NCBI RefSeq assembly: GCF_022695515.1
Contig: NZ_JALDPT010000022.1
Coordinates: forward strand, 1 to 64,000
DNA: 64,000 nt
DNA from: Phenylobacterium aquaticum
Lineage (GTDB): Bacteria > Pseudomonadota > Alphaproteobacteria > Caulobacterales > Caulobacteraceae
Reading direction: 5' to 3'
Positions 9,335-19,968 of the stretch are shown here, piece by piece. The notes below the pieces were generated by a model, which saw nothing but the letters and a program-made list of their open reading frames with translations, was not told where the DNA came from and searched no databases. Positions within the stretch are counted from its first letter, which is position 1, and every line of letters begins with the position of its first letter. The translations under genes were made by a program, and so were the position numbers.

Positions 9335-9763
9335 CTATCCGGCGCCATCCCCCCACGGATTGAGCATGTTCACACCCGTGGCGGCGAAGTCCGCGCTGTT
9401 GCGTGTGACCACAGTCATGCCGTGGATCAGGGCCGTCGCCGCGATCAGGGCGTCGCGCTCGGATCGCGGATCGGGCACGTGCAAGGCCGCGCAGCGCCGT
9501 GCGACCGCGGTGTCGATCGCCAGGGTGCGGTCCTTGAACTCGACAAGAACCTGCTCCTGGAGCCAGGCGCGCAGCGCGGCGCCCTGTCGCGCGTCCCGGC
9601 GCTCGACCTGCAACACGCCCAACTCAAGCTCCAGGACGGTAATCGCCGAGATATAGAGCGCCTCCGCGTCCGTCCGGTCGGCCCAGGCCACGACATTGGC
9701 GTCCGCCCGGCCCTGGCGCGCCTTGCGCAGTTCAGACACGACATTGGTGTCGAGCACGAACAT
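9335..9763 (-). CDS. vapC: PIN-domain ribonuclease toxin (VapC/FitB type)
   Basis: 142 residues, normal PIN length. Acidic metal-binding residues are D5 (FVLDTNVVSEL), E45 (AITVLELELG), D104 (SERDALIAATA) and D125 (TRNSADF). PIN toxins cleave RNA, commonly tRNA, when released from their antitoxin. The ATG shares one base with the antitoxin stop (TGATG), so the two are translationally coupled. It resembles the FitB/VapC group found in alphaproteobacterial chromosomes. Confidence 0.9.
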   Translation of the reverse strand: MFVLDTNVVSELRKARQGRADANVVAWADRTDAEALYISAITVLELELGVLQVERRDARQGAALRAWLQEQVLVEFKDRTLAIDTAVARRCAALHVPDPRSERDALIAATALIHGMTVVTRNSADFAATGVNMLNPWGDGAG

Positions 9764-10017
9764 CAGCCGAGGTCGCCGGCCCGGCTGGCGATGTCGACCT
9801 TCGGCGCCTCGAACTCGACGGGCTCGTCCCCCGGCATGCCCAGGGCGTCGACGATGCGACGCGGCGCGCCGGTGAGCCGCCGATACTCCTCGATGCTGAG
9901 CAGGACGTGCCGCGGCTGGCCGCGATCAGTGATGAACACCGGACCTTTGTTGGCCGCCTTCTTCGCCCCGCTGGCGTCCTGGTTGAATTCGCGACTGGAG
10001 AGCGTGGTGATGAGCAT
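9763..10017 (-). CDS. Phd/YefM-type antitoxin
   Basis: 84 residues from ATG 10017 (MLITTLSSREFNQD). The Phd/YefM DNA-binding fold is seen in SSREFNQDASGAKKAA, GPVFITDRGQPRHVLLS and EEYRRLTG. The C-terminal acidic segment should wrap the PIN toxin. A TTG six codons upstream is an alternative start. An inverted repeat lies just upstream at 10038-10055, as expected for autorepression by the antitoxin-toxin complex. Confidence 0.87.
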   Translation of the reverse strand: MLITTLSSREFNQDASGAKKAANKGPVFITDRGQPRHVLLSIEEYRRLTGAPRRIVDALGMPGDEPVEFEAPKVDIASRAGDLG

Positions 10018-10037
10018 GGCGACCCTATCGGCCAACT

Positions 10038-10055
10038 TGTAGGCACATTACTACA
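10038..10055. promoter_or_regulatory. Inverted repeat upstream of the antitoxin gene (likely operator)
   Basis: TGTAG and CTACA form a perfect 5-bp inverted repeat around an 8-base spacer, 21 bases before the antitoxin ATG. Position and symmetry fit the autoregulatory operator of a toxin-antitoxin operon. Confidence 0.5.
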
Positions 10056-10069
10056 TTTGGCCGCGCATG

Positions 10070-11208
10070 TCACCCGCCCCGCAGGATCCGACCCAGGTCG
10101 CGCAACGGCGCCTGCTGCACCTGCGGGATCGTCCCATCCGCCATCGGCCCGACATTGATCAGCAGGTTCCCGCCCCGGTCCGTCACGTCGCGATAGAGCT
10201 CGGTCAGGCCCTCGCCGGTCAGATAGTCGCCGGTCTCCTCATTGGCGTTGTAGCCGAAGGCCATGCCCAGGCCGCGGGTGGACTCCCACTTGGCGCCGCC
10301 CATGTCCCCGCCCTTGGAATATTCCACGGTGCGGAAATCGTAATGATGGTCGGGGGTTGAGGTCGGCTCCTCATCCGATTCCGCCAGCCTCGCCTTGACC
10401 ATGGCGTTGAACCCGGCGAGCCCCATGGGGGTGCGCAAGCCTTCGAACAGGGCGGTGTTCCCGCTCCAGCGGTCATTGACCACGCCCTCCGGCACGGCCG
10501 CGTAATAATAGGCGAACAGCTCCTCGAGATCCCGGCCGTCGGGCCAGGCGATGTCGTTCCACAGGACCGAGGGCTTGTAACGGTCGATCAGCTCGCGAAC
10601 CTGGGCCAGGGCGTATTGGCGATAGGCCTCGCCGGGCGGGACACAGGCGAACATGTCGCCGAAATTGGCGATCGGCGTGTGGTGGAAGGTCCAGTCGAGC
10701 CCGCCGGAATAATAGAGCCCGAACCGCATCCCGCGTTTGCGCACCGCCTCGGCCAGCTCGCCGACGAAGTCGCGTTCGCTATGCCAGCCGGGCCGATTGG
10801 GGTTATCGATCGCCGTCGGCCACAGGCAAAAGCCGTCATGATGCTTGGTGACGAAGACCACATATTTGGCCCCGGCCTCGACGAACAGGTCAGCCCAGGC
10901 GTCCGCGTCAAAGGCCTGGGCGGCGGCCTCGAACGGCTCGCGGAAGGCGGCATAGGGTTGGTCGCCATAGAGCTCCGCGTGCCGGATGGCCGTGGGGCTG
11001 CCCTCGACCTTCATGGCGTTCGGATACCACTCGGCATAGGGGCCCAGAGCGAAGGCCATGTCGTAGTCCGTGCGGACCAGCTCGGTCAGGGACGCGCCGC
11101 GCGCGCCCAGGCCGGGATCGCCCACATGCCCCAGTGGATGAAGATCCCCAGCTGGGGCTCGGCGTACCAGTCCGGGCACGGCCGGCCCTTGAAGGCGCTC
11201 GTGGTCAC
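10070..11208 (-). pseudogene. GH29 alpha-L-fucosidase (one-base frameshift)
   Basis: It starts at GTG 11208 with GGAGG five bases upstream (VTTSAFKGRPCPDWYAEPQ). The start frame reads FIHWGMWAIPAWA and then ends; the remainder resumes in another frame at RGASLTELVRTDYDM. One lost base in the alternating GC run near 11093-11107 explains this. The rest shows GH29 hallmarks: VVFVTKHHDGFCLW, FGLYYSGGLDW, VLWNDIAWP (the Asp fits the nucleophile position) and GNLLINVGPMADG. It would release L-fucose from glycans. No signal peptide is visible, so the enzyme would be cytoplasmic. Restored length is about 380 residues, near the small end for GH29. Confidence 0.85.
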
Positions 11209-11289
11209 ATATTCCTCCCGCGCCCGGCTTCTGAATGTCCGGGCGTCGCCCTCTATTCCGACGGGCGTCGGGCGGGGAGTCAACTCCAG

Positions 11290-11658
11290 CTATTCGGCGG
11301 CGAGCGCCCGCGAGCCCCACTGCACCCCGATGAATCCGCCCTTCACGAAGGGCAGCAGGGCCAAGGTGGCCCCAGCCACCAGGCTGAGCGTCAGCGTCAG
11401 CACCAGGCCGACCGGCCAGGTCCAAATGAAGCTGAAGCAGAGCAAGGGCGCCACGACTAGGTGCCCCACCAGCAGGATGGTGAAATAGGCCGGGCCGTCG
11501 TCGGCGCGATAGGCGCCGTTGTCATGGCCGCAGGCCTCGCAGGTCGGCTGCACCTTCAGATAGCCGCTGAACAGGTGGCCCTCCCCGCAATTGGGGCAGT
11601 GGCGGGCGAGGCCGCGCTTCAGCCCCAGGCCGGGCGAGCGCATCGTAAGAGCGGTCAT
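11290..11658 (-). CDS. DUF983 membrane protein with zinc-ribbon-like cysteines
   Basis: 122 residues from ATG 11658, with AAGGAG 6 bases upstream. Two CxxC pairs (HCPNCGEG and TCEACGHD) precede two hydrophobic helices, the DUF983 layout. The family's role is unknown. It is divergent from the MocR-type regulator, and a copy of an 11-base direct repeat lies 28 bases upstream of this start, suggesting regulation by that protein. Confidence 0.85.
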   Translation of the reverse strand: MTALTMRSPGLGLKRGLARHCPNCGEGHLFSGYLKVQPTCEACGHDNGAYRADDGPAYFTILLVGHLVVAPLLCFSFIWTWPVGLVLTLTLSLVAGATLALLPFVKGGFIGVQWGSRALAAE

Positions 11659-11685
11659 GACGGACTCCTTGTCCGAACAATCCAC

Positions 11686-11696
11686 ATTGACTGGAT
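11686..11696 (+). promoter_or_regulatory. Direct repeat copy 1, candidate MocR operator
   Basis: ATTGACTGGAT lies 28 bases upstream of the DUF983 start. An identical 11-mer lies at 11841-11851 before the divergent MocR gene. Regulators of this family often bind direct repeats. Confidence 0.45.
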
Positions 11697-11840
11697 CGAC
11701 CACACATATAATTCCATCTACGCGCCCCTACAATATGCCGAACAACATCGCCAATTCGGTCGAGAAAGGGTGATTATCCCGCCTTTTCCGAGCTCTATTC
11801 CCCATTGCAAAATACCAAGGCCGGATGCATACAATATTTT

Positions 11841-11851
11841 ATTGACTGGAT
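11841..11851 (+). promoter_or_regulatory. Direct repeat copy 2, candidate MocR operator
   Basis: The second ATTGACTGGAT ends 15 bases before the MocR start codon; it runs into CTGGATTCCAG, itself a small palindrome. The spacing fits autoregulation by occlusion. Confidence 0.45.
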
Positions 11852-11866
11852 TCCAGAGCCTTCGCC

Positions 11867-13243
11867 ATGCCCAAAGCCGATCTCGCCTGGACACCCGACC
11901 TGACTCAGGCAACGGGACCGCTCTATCTGGCCCTGGCCGACGCTATCGCCAGCGACCTGGCGTCCGGCGCCCTGCCCCCCGGCGCGCGCCTGCCGCCCCA
12001 GCGCAGATTGGCGCAGGCCCTCGGCGTCGATTTCACCACCATCAGCCGCGCCTATGCCGAGGCCGCGCGTCGGGGGCTGGTCGAGGGCCGCGTCGGCCAG
12101 GGCACTTTCGCGCGGGGCGGGGCCGAGCCGCCTGCCGCGGCGCCGGTCGACCTGACCATGAACCTGCCGCCGCATTTCTCGGACCCAGCCCTGACCTCGC
12201 GCATGTGGGACGAGGCCGCCCGCCTGAGGTCCGGCGGCCTGGACCTGCTGCTGCGCTACCAGGACCCCGCCGGCGCCCTGGCCGATCGCGAGGCGGCGAC
12301 GACATGGCTGGCGCCGGTCCTGCCCGGTCTGTATCCCGATCGCCTGCTGGTGGTTCCCGGCGCCCAGAGCGCGCTCTTCGCCCTGACCAGCCTGCTGCTC
12401 CGTCCCGGCGAGGCCGTGGCGGTGGAACGCCTGACCTTCCCGGGCTATCGCGCCGCCGCCGCCCAGGCCGGGGTCCGGCTGATCGATCTTGCGATGGACG
12501 CCGAGGGCCTGACGCCGGAGGCCTTCGAGGCCGCCTGCCGCGCCGAGGCCCCCCGCCTGCTCTACTGCACGCCGACCCTGCAGAACCCGACCACCGCCAC
12601 CATGAGCCTCGCGCGTCGCCAGGCCATCGTCGAGATCGGGCGACGCCATGGCGTGACGATCCTGGAGGACGACGCCTATGGCCGCCTGCTGGCCGAGCCC
12701 CTCCCGCCCCTCGCGGCGTTGGCGCCCGACATCACCTGGCATGTCGCCAGCCTGGCCAAGTGCCTGTCGCCGGGGCTCAGGATCGCCTATCTCGCCGCGC
12801 CGTCCGCCCGCGCCGCGGCCCTCGCCCGGGGCGCTTTGCGCGCCACCGTCTCCATGGCCTCGCCGCTCTCGGCCGCCATCGCCAGCCGCTGGATCAACGG
12901 CGGCTGCGCCCAGGCGGTGCTCGAGGCGATCCGCTCAGAGACCCACGCGCGGCGCGCCCTGGCCGGCGAGCTCGACGCCCACGCCGCTCCGGCGCCGGAC
13001 GGCTTCCATCTCTGGCTCACCCTGCCCCCAGGCTGGAGCCGGGGCGAGTTCGCCGCGCGGATGACCGGGTCGGGGATTGGCGTGGTGGGGTCAGACGCCT
13101 TTCATGTCGGCGTGCCGCCCCCGCCGGAGGCCGTCCGCATAGGCCTGGGCGGACCGATCAGCCGACCGCGCCTCGCCGCCGCCCTGCAACGGATTGGCGA
13201 CCTGCTGGCCGCCGCCCCCGCCCTGTCGTCCTCAGTGGTCTGA
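11867..13243 (+). CDS. MocR-type regulator (GntR helix-turn-helix fused to aminotransferase fold)
   Basis: 458 residues. Residues about 15-80 are a GntR winged helix (PLYLALADAIASDLASG, LPPQRRLAQALGVDFTTISR, GLVEGRVGQGTF). The remainder is a fold-type I aminotransferase domain with YCTPTLQNPTTATMS, ILEDDAYGRL and HVASLAKCLSPGLRIAYL, whose Lys should bind PLP. MocR proteins use the PLP domain as an effector sensor. It is divergent from DUF983 with matching direct repeats near both starts, so control of that gene and of itself is the best guess. Confidence 0.9.
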   Translation: MPKADLAWTPDLTQATGPLYLALADAIASDLASGALPPGARLPPQRRLAQALGVDFTTISRAYAEAARRGLVEGRVGQGTFARGGAEPPAAAPVDLTMNLPPHFSDPALTSRMWDEAARLRSGGLDLLLRYQDPAGALADREAATTWLAPVLPGLYPDRLLVVPGAQSALFALTSLLLRPGEAVAVERLTFPGYRAAAAQAGVRLIDLAMDAEGLTPEAFEAACRAEAPRLLYCTPTLQNPTTATMSLARRQAIVEIGRRHGVTILEDDAYGRLLAEPLPPLAALAPDITWHVASLAKCLSPGLRIAYLAAPSARAAALARGALRATVSMASPLSAAIASRWINGGCAQAVLEAIRSETHARRALAGELDAHAAPAPDGFHLWLTLPPGWSRGEFAARMTGSGIGVVGSDAFHVGVPPPPEAVRIGLGGPISRPRLAAALQRIGDLLAAAPALSSSVV

Positions 13244-13252
13244 GGCTCGGCC

Positions 13253-15052
<1,800 letters not shown>

Positions 15053-15211
15053 GGAGGGCTCGAAATGAGGAGACTTGGAAGCGGCGGCTTATAGGGCGCC
15101 CGGCCGCTTCGCCAAAGCCGCCTTCTCGCCGGCGGCCGCTCCGGACGCGAATTGCCCCTCGCCTTCCGGCTACAATAGCTTCAGCATACCGACGTTCTGG
15201 GGAGAGCTGTG

Positions 15212-15631
15212 ATGATCAAGGGCGTGAACTGGGTCGCTGTCGCCATCTGCGTGGTGCTGCTCGAGGGGCTGGGCTACCTCTGGTACGGGGTGCTGCTGTC
15301 CGACGTCTGGACCGCCGCCTATACCGAGGCCATGGGCCACGCGCCTTCGATGACCAATCAGGCGGTCAATATGAGCCTGGGGGTGGTCAACACCCTGATT
15401 CTGGTCGTCGGGCTCGCCTGGATCTTCGCCCGGCTCGGCGTCAATTCCCTGGCCGGGATCGGGGCCGCGGTCGTGGTCTGGTTCTTCTTCAACTTCACCA
15501 CCATGTCGATCGACTTCCTGTACCTGCAGCTGCCTGGCCGGCTGGTGATCATGAACATGGGCTACCAGCTGGTCAGCTACCTGATCGCCGGCGCCATTCT
15601 GGGCCTGCTGCCGGCCAAGTCGGCGGACTAG
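15212..15631 (+). CDS. DUF1761 membrane protein
   Basis: About 139 residues with four hydrophobic helices and a conserved N-terminus (VNWVAVAICVVLLEGLGYLWY). The features match DUF1761, whose function is unknown. GTG 15209 directly precedes ATG 15212; GGGGAG lies 7 bases before the ATG. The stop overlaps that of the convergent DUF486 gene. Confidence 0.8.
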   Translation: MIKGVNWVAVAICVVLLEGLGYLWYGVLLSDVWTAAYTEAMGHAPSMTNQAVNMSLGVVNTLILVVGLAWIFARLGVNSLAGIGAAVVVWFFFNFTTMSIDFLYLQLPGRLVIMNMGYQLVSYLIAGAILGLLPAKSAD

Positions 15632-15981
15632 AAGGGCCCCTTGAAGACGAACAGGGCGCCGATGGCGATGAAGCCGAAGCCGAGCGCGTGGTTCAGGGTC
15701 AAGCGCTCGCCCAGATAGGTCACCGAGAACACGGCGAAGACCGAAAGCGTGATGACCTCCTGCATGGTCTTCAGCTCGGCCGGGGAATAGGCCTGCTCGC
15801 CGATCCGGTTGGCTGGCACCGCCAGGCAGTATTCGAAGAAGGCGATCCCCCAGCTGACCACGATGATCAGCCACAGCGGCCGGTTATGGACCTTCAGGTG
15901 GCCGTACCAGGCGAAGGTCATGAAGACGTTGGACGCGATCAGCATCAGGACGGGTGCGACGCGCGCGAAGGTCAGGGGCAA
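15628..15981 (-). CDS. DUF486/DMT-like small membrane protein
   Basis: 117 residues and four hydrophobic helices. WYGHLKVHNRPLWL, SWGIAFFEYCLAVPANR and TLNHALGFGFIAIGALFVF match the DUF486 family, which resembles half of a drug/metabolite transporter. Transport is possible but unproven. It follows the amidase on the same strand by 45 bases. Confidence 0.85.
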   Translation of the reverse strand: MPLTFARVAPVLMLIASNVFMTFAWYGHLKVHNRPLWLIIVVSWGIAFFEYCLAVPANRIGEQAYSPAELKTMQEVITLSVFAVFSVTYLGERLTLNHALGFGFIAIGALFVFKGPF

Positions 15982-16026
15982 GGCCGGGCTCCGGGATAGA
16001 ACAAGCGGCGCCTATAACGCCCGAGA

Positions 16027-17439
16027 CTAGATTTCGGCCACCCGGTCGAACCAGGGCCGGGCCTGTTCGAGCTGGCCGGCCAGGCGGAACAGCACCGCCT
16101 CGTTGGCCATGCCCGCGACGAACTGCAACCCGATCGGCAGGCCCGACGTCGACCAGGAAAGCGGCACGGTCATGGCCGGCTGGCCGGTGTTGTTGAAGGC
16201 CTGGGTGTTGGGCATGAAGTCGAACAGCCTGGGGGCATAGGTCTCGAAGTTCTCGGTCAGCCAGCCGATCGGAATGGCCGGGCTGCCGAGCGTCGAGAGC
16301 AGCAGCACGTCATAGGTCTTGAACAGCTCGGCCACCGCCCGGCCATAGGCGTGGATGGCCGCCAGCCCGCGCACATAGCTGGCCCCCGTCACCTGCTGGC
16401 CCCGGCGCGCCATGGCCCAGGTGAGGAGCTCCACATCGTCGGCGGTGACGGCCCGCCCGCGCTTCTCGCCCTCGGCCTCCAGGGTGGCGGCGACGCTGGC
16501 GGCGATGACGTCGCCGGCCGCCGCCTGCATGGCGGCGAGATCGCCTGAAACCGTCACCTCCTCGACGATGTGGCCGAGGCTCTCGCACAGCTTCGCCGCA
16601 TCCAGTACGGCCTGGGCGCATTCGGGATCCAGCGCCGGCGCGGCCAGGGCCGCGGTGGTGAAGCCGATCCGCAGCCGGCCGGGCGCGCGCCCGACCTCCT
16701 GGGCGAAGGGCGTAGCGGGCGCATCGAGATAATAGGGGTCGCCAGACTGGGGCCGGCAGACCGCGTCCAGCAGCACGGCGCTGTCGCGCACGGAGCGGGT
16801 GACGGCATGCTGGATCGAGGCGCCGCCCCAGCCTTCGCCGAGCGGTGCGAACGAAACCCGGCCCCGCGACGGCTTCATGCCGAACAGGCCGCAGGCCGCC
16901 GCCGGGGTGCGGATCGAGCCGCCTCCGTCGCTGGCGTGCGCCGCAGGCACGATCCCCGCCGCCACCGCCGAGGCCGCGCCGCCGGACGACCCGCCGGGCG
17001 TGCGGTCCGTGTCCCAGGGATTGCGGCAGACGCCCAGGAAGTCGGGCTCCGTCACCGGCATCAGGCCGAATTCCGGGGTGTTGGTCTTGCCGAAGATCAC
17101 CAGCCCCGCCTGCTTGTAGGCGGTGACGATGGCGCTGTCGGCGGCGGGGACATTGTCCTTCCAGAGCGCCGAGCCGCCGGTGGTGGGCGTCCCCGCCAGC
17201 AGGGCGCCCAGGTCCTTCAGCAGATAGGGCACGCCGGCCAACGGTCCGGTCGGCGCCGCGGCGGCGGTCTCCTTTCGCGCGCGGTCGGCCAGATCCAGGG
17301 TGACGGCGTTGAGCCTGGGATTGACCTCGGCCATCCGGGCCACAGCGGTCTCCAGCAGTTCGCCGGCCGAGACCTCGCCCTTGGCGACCAGACCGGCCAG
17401 GCCCACGGCGTCATGCTTGCGATAGTCGTCGAACTTCAT
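16027..17439 (-). CDS. Amidase signature family enzyme
   Basis: 470 residues from ATG 17439. The Ser-cisSer-Lys triad region is clear: the Lys in YLLKDLGALLAG, then TPGGSSGGAASAVAAGIVP and DGGGSIRTPAAACGLFGMKPSRG. The family hydrolyses diverse amides, and GatA has the same core. The absence of gatB/gatC neighbours and the sequence beyond the core favour a stand-alone amidase. No signal peptide, so cytoplasmic. Confidence 0.88.
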   Translation of the reverse strand: MKFDDYRKHDAVGLAGLVAKGEVSAGELLETAVARMAEVNPRLNAVTLDLADRARKETAAAAPTGPLAGVPYLLKDLGALLAGTPTTGGSALWKDNVPAADSAIVTAYKQAGLVIFGKTNTPEFGLMPVTEPDFLGVCRNPWDTDRTPGGSSGGAASAVAAGIVPAAHASDGGGSIRTPAAACGLFGMKPSRGRVSFAPLGEGWGGASIQHAVTRSVRDSAVLLDAVCRPQSGDPYYLDAPATPFAQEVGRAPGRLRIGFTTAALAAPALDPECAQAVLDAAKLCESLGHIVEEVTVSGDLAAMQAAAGDVIAASVAATLEAEGEKRGRAVTADDVELLTWAMARRGQQVTGASYVRGLAAIHAYGRAVAELFKTYDVLLLSTLGSPAIPIGWLTENFETYAPRLFDFMPNTQAFNNTGQPAMTVPLSWSTSGLPIGLQFVAGMANEAVLFRLAGQLEQARPWFDRVAEI

Positions 17440-17511
17440 GCCGGTCTCTCCCTGAAGCGCTGAGAGGATCACAGGCCCGGGCTCGAACCAAAGCCTCTTT
17501 CGCGGTTCCGT

Positions 17512-17524
17512 CCCCAATTCGGGG
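17512..17524. promoter_or_regulatory. CCCC-AATTC-GGGG palindrome between TonB receptor and amidase genes
   Basis: A short inverted repeat sits in the 91-base gap between two same-strand genes. Similar CCCAAATTGGG-like motifs occur at 391-407, 29533-29545 and 53119-53129. No T-run; role unknown. Confidence 0.3.
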
Positions 17525-17530
17525 AGACCG

Positions 17531-19867
17531 TCAGTAGGCGACTCTAAGGGTCAGAGACACGGTGCGGGGCCGCAAAGGCGTGATCTGGCGCGTGGTCCGG
17601 AGCGTGAAGGGATTGCCGTAAGCGAAGGTGTCGCCTTGCGAATTGGCCGGATTGTCGACGGCCAGGGTCAGCTTCCAACGGTCCGCCCCCAGGGTCCCGG
17701 CGATCCGCCCCGTGCCATAGTCGCCCATGCGCGGCGAGGTCGCCGCGTCGAAGGTGAGGTGCGAGGCGCCGACATAGGCGTAGCGGCCATCGAGCTCGAA
17801 GGTGCGGTCCCCGGCGAGGCGCCAGCCAAAGTGCGCGCTCACCCCCAGGGAGGTGTTCGGCACGCCGGCCAGGCCCAGTTCGGCGCGGGCCGGAAAGGCC
17901 GGATTGGCCCGGTCCAGCTCGGGCGCGTTCACCAGCCCCTCGGCGCGAAGCTCCAGAGGCCCGGACCGATAGACCGCCTCCGCCTCGATCCCCCGATTGC
18001 GCCCGTCACCGATATTGGCGGTGAACGGCAGGGCCGAGGCGAGCAGCTGGTCGCTCTGAATGTTCTTCCAGTTGGCCTGGAAGACCGCGCCCCGCAGCCC
18101 CAGCCGACCGTCGAGCAGGGTGACCCGCCCGCCGACCTCGAAACTCCACAGCTCGTCGCCCTGATAGTTGCGATAGGGCTCGGGTCCGCCCGGCGCGCTG
18201 AACACCTGGCCTGGCGCGCCGGTGGTGTTGATCCCCGCCGCCCGATAGCCCTCCGCGGCCTCGACATAGACCAGGGCCTCTGCGGTCGGGGCGTAGGACA
18301 GAACGAACTTGGGGGCGAAGCCTGTGTGCCTCAGCCGTCCGTCATAGGGGATGGTCGCGCCCGCCAGGGGCGCGTGGATCTGGCTGGTGACCCGAGTGTC
18401 GGTGCTGAAAAGCCGCCCACCCAGGGTCAGGCTCAGCCGGTCGGTGAGCGGCCAGATCACCTGGCCATAGAGGGCGGCCTCCTCCAGCCGGTCGCGACGC
18501 GCCTCGGCGAAGGCGACCACGGGCGACCCGCCCAGGGCCGTCAGGTCGAGACTGAGGTCCTGGCGGGTCCGGGCGACGAATAGACCGGCGAGCCACTGAA
18601 CCCGGGCGTCCGGACGAGCGGAGAGGCTCGCCTCGGTGACCAGGCTGGAAATGTCGTCCTGGTCGTCGAAGGCCGCGGGCCCCGCGGGAACCGCCACCGG
18701 CGGAGCGGCCGTGGCGTCATATCGGCTGGTCAGCTGGTGGCGCACCACCGCCGCGGACAGGCGCGCCTGCGCCCAGCCCAGGTCCCCTGTGAGGCCCAGG
18801 TCCGCCATGCCGAAATCATTGTCATGCGGCTCGCGCAAGGCGTTGCGGCGGGTGTAGCGACCTTCCCCAGCAAGGGCGTATTGGGTGTCGTCGGCGTTGA
18901 TCGCCTGCATCACCAGGCCGGCGCGAGCGGTCCAGTCGTCATTGAGCGCCAGGCTGGCGGCCAGTCGGCCTCCGGTGCGGACCGACCGATTGACGTCCTT
19001 CAGACCCACGCCGGTGTCGTCGATATAGCCGCCGAGCGCCTCGCGATAGGCCACCGCCCTCACCGCCCCGCGGCCGGACAGGATCGGCAGATTGACCATG
19101 CCTTCCAGGGTGTTGGAGCCGGAACCTCCCGCCGTCGCCGCCCCAGTCGCCGAGATCCAGCCCGACCGGCCCGAGGCGTCCGGCGCGGCGGTGACCAGGT
19201 GCAGCACGCCCCCCAGCGACCCCGACCCATAGAGCGCGCCCTGCGGTCCCCTCAGCACCTCGACCTGGGCCAGGTCGACCCAGCGCAGGTCCGGGTCCGG
19301 CGCGTTGTAGGTGATCCGCGCATCGTCCAGATAGAGCCCGACCATGGACTGGGTGCGCCCGGTCAGGGGCCCGTCCGACAGGCCGCGCAGCAGGATCTTG
19401 TCCCGCCCCGCCCCAAGGTTGGTGACGGTCATGGCCGGCGTCACCAGCGCCAGATCGCCGGCGTCCCGAACCCCCTGGGCCGCCAAGGCCCGATCGCTGA
19501 GCGCGCTAACCGGATAGGCCAGGCGGTCGGCCGGCGTCGGCCGGCGGGTCGCGACAACCACCAGCTCGGACAGGTTGGAGGTCGACGACGGCGCGGGGGG
19601 CGTCACCGGGCGCGGCCGGGGCGGAGCGCGGACGATCTGCACCGCATGGGCGTCGACCAGCCGATAGCCGCAGCCCGTCCCGGCCAGCAGGCGCTCCAGC
19701 GCCGCCTTCAGGCTGTAGCGGCCGACCAGATCCTGGGCGGGCGCCGCGCAGCCCGCCGCGGCCTGGGTGCTGATCGAGACCCCCGACTGGATCGCCAGGT
19801 CGATCAGGGCGGCGCCGAGCGCCTTGCGCGGAATGTTGAAGCTATAGGTCGCCTCGGCCGCCTGCAT
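17531..19867 (-). CDS. TonB-dependent receptor with N-terminal STN signalling domain
   Basis: 778 residues from the first ATG. YSFNIPRKALGAALIDLAIQ starts an STN domain (about residues 8-65), found in receptors that signal to FecR. A plug with LSELVVVATRR and VEVLRGPQGALYGSGSLGG follows, then a beta-barrel ending in the outer-membrane C-terminus LTLRVAY. A signal-peptide-like stretch (LAPAALVLSLIAGLGLAAP) is encoded in frame just upstream (about 19868-19930), but no ATG/GTG/TTG precedes it, so the true start is unclear. FecR and an ECF sigma gene follow upstream, a complete cell-surface signalling set. The ligand is unknown. Confidence 0.88.
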   Translation of the reverse strand: MQAAEATYSFNIPRKALGAALIDLAIQSGVSISTQAAAGCAAPAQDLVGRYSLKAALERLLAGTGCGYRLVDAHAVQIVRAPPRPRPVTPPAPSSTSNLSELVVVATRRPTPADRLAYPVSALSDRALAAQGVRDAGDLALVTPAMTVTNLGAGRDKILLRGLSDGPLTGRTQSMVGLYLDDARITYNAPDPDLRWVDLAQVEVLRGPQGALYGSGSLGGVLHLVTAAPDASGRSGWISATGAATAGGSGSNTLEGMVNLPILSGRGAVRAVAYREALGGYIDDTGVGLKDVNRSVRTGGRLAASLALNDDWTARAGLVMQAINADDTQYALAGEGRYTRRNALREPHDNDFGMADLGLTGDLGWAQARLSAAVVRHQLTSRYDATAAPPVAVPAGPAAFDDQDDISSLVTEASLSARPDARVQWLAGLFVARTRQDLSLDLTALGGSPVVAFAEARRDRLEEAALYGQVIWPLTDRLSLTLGGRLFSTDTRVTSQIHAPLAGATIPYDGRLRHTGFAPKFVLSYAPTAEALVYVEAAEGYRAAGINTTGAPGQVFSAPGGPEPYRNYQGDELWSFEVGGRVTLLDGRLGLRGAVFQANWKNIQSDQLLASALPFTANIGDGRNRGIEAEAVYRSGPLELRAEGLVNAPELDRANPAFPARAELGLAGVPNTSLGVSAHFGWRLAGDRTFELDGRYAYVGASHLTFDAATSPRMGDYGTGRIAGTLGADRWKLTLAVDNPANSQGDTFAYGNPFTLRTTRQITPLRPRTVSLTLRVAY

Positions 19868-19968
19868 GGGCGCGGCCAGGCCGAGCCCCGCGATCAGACT
19901 GAGGACAAGCGCGGCCGGCGCCAGACATGGCGAGGCAAGACGAAGGTCCCCAGGGCCGAATGGCGCGA

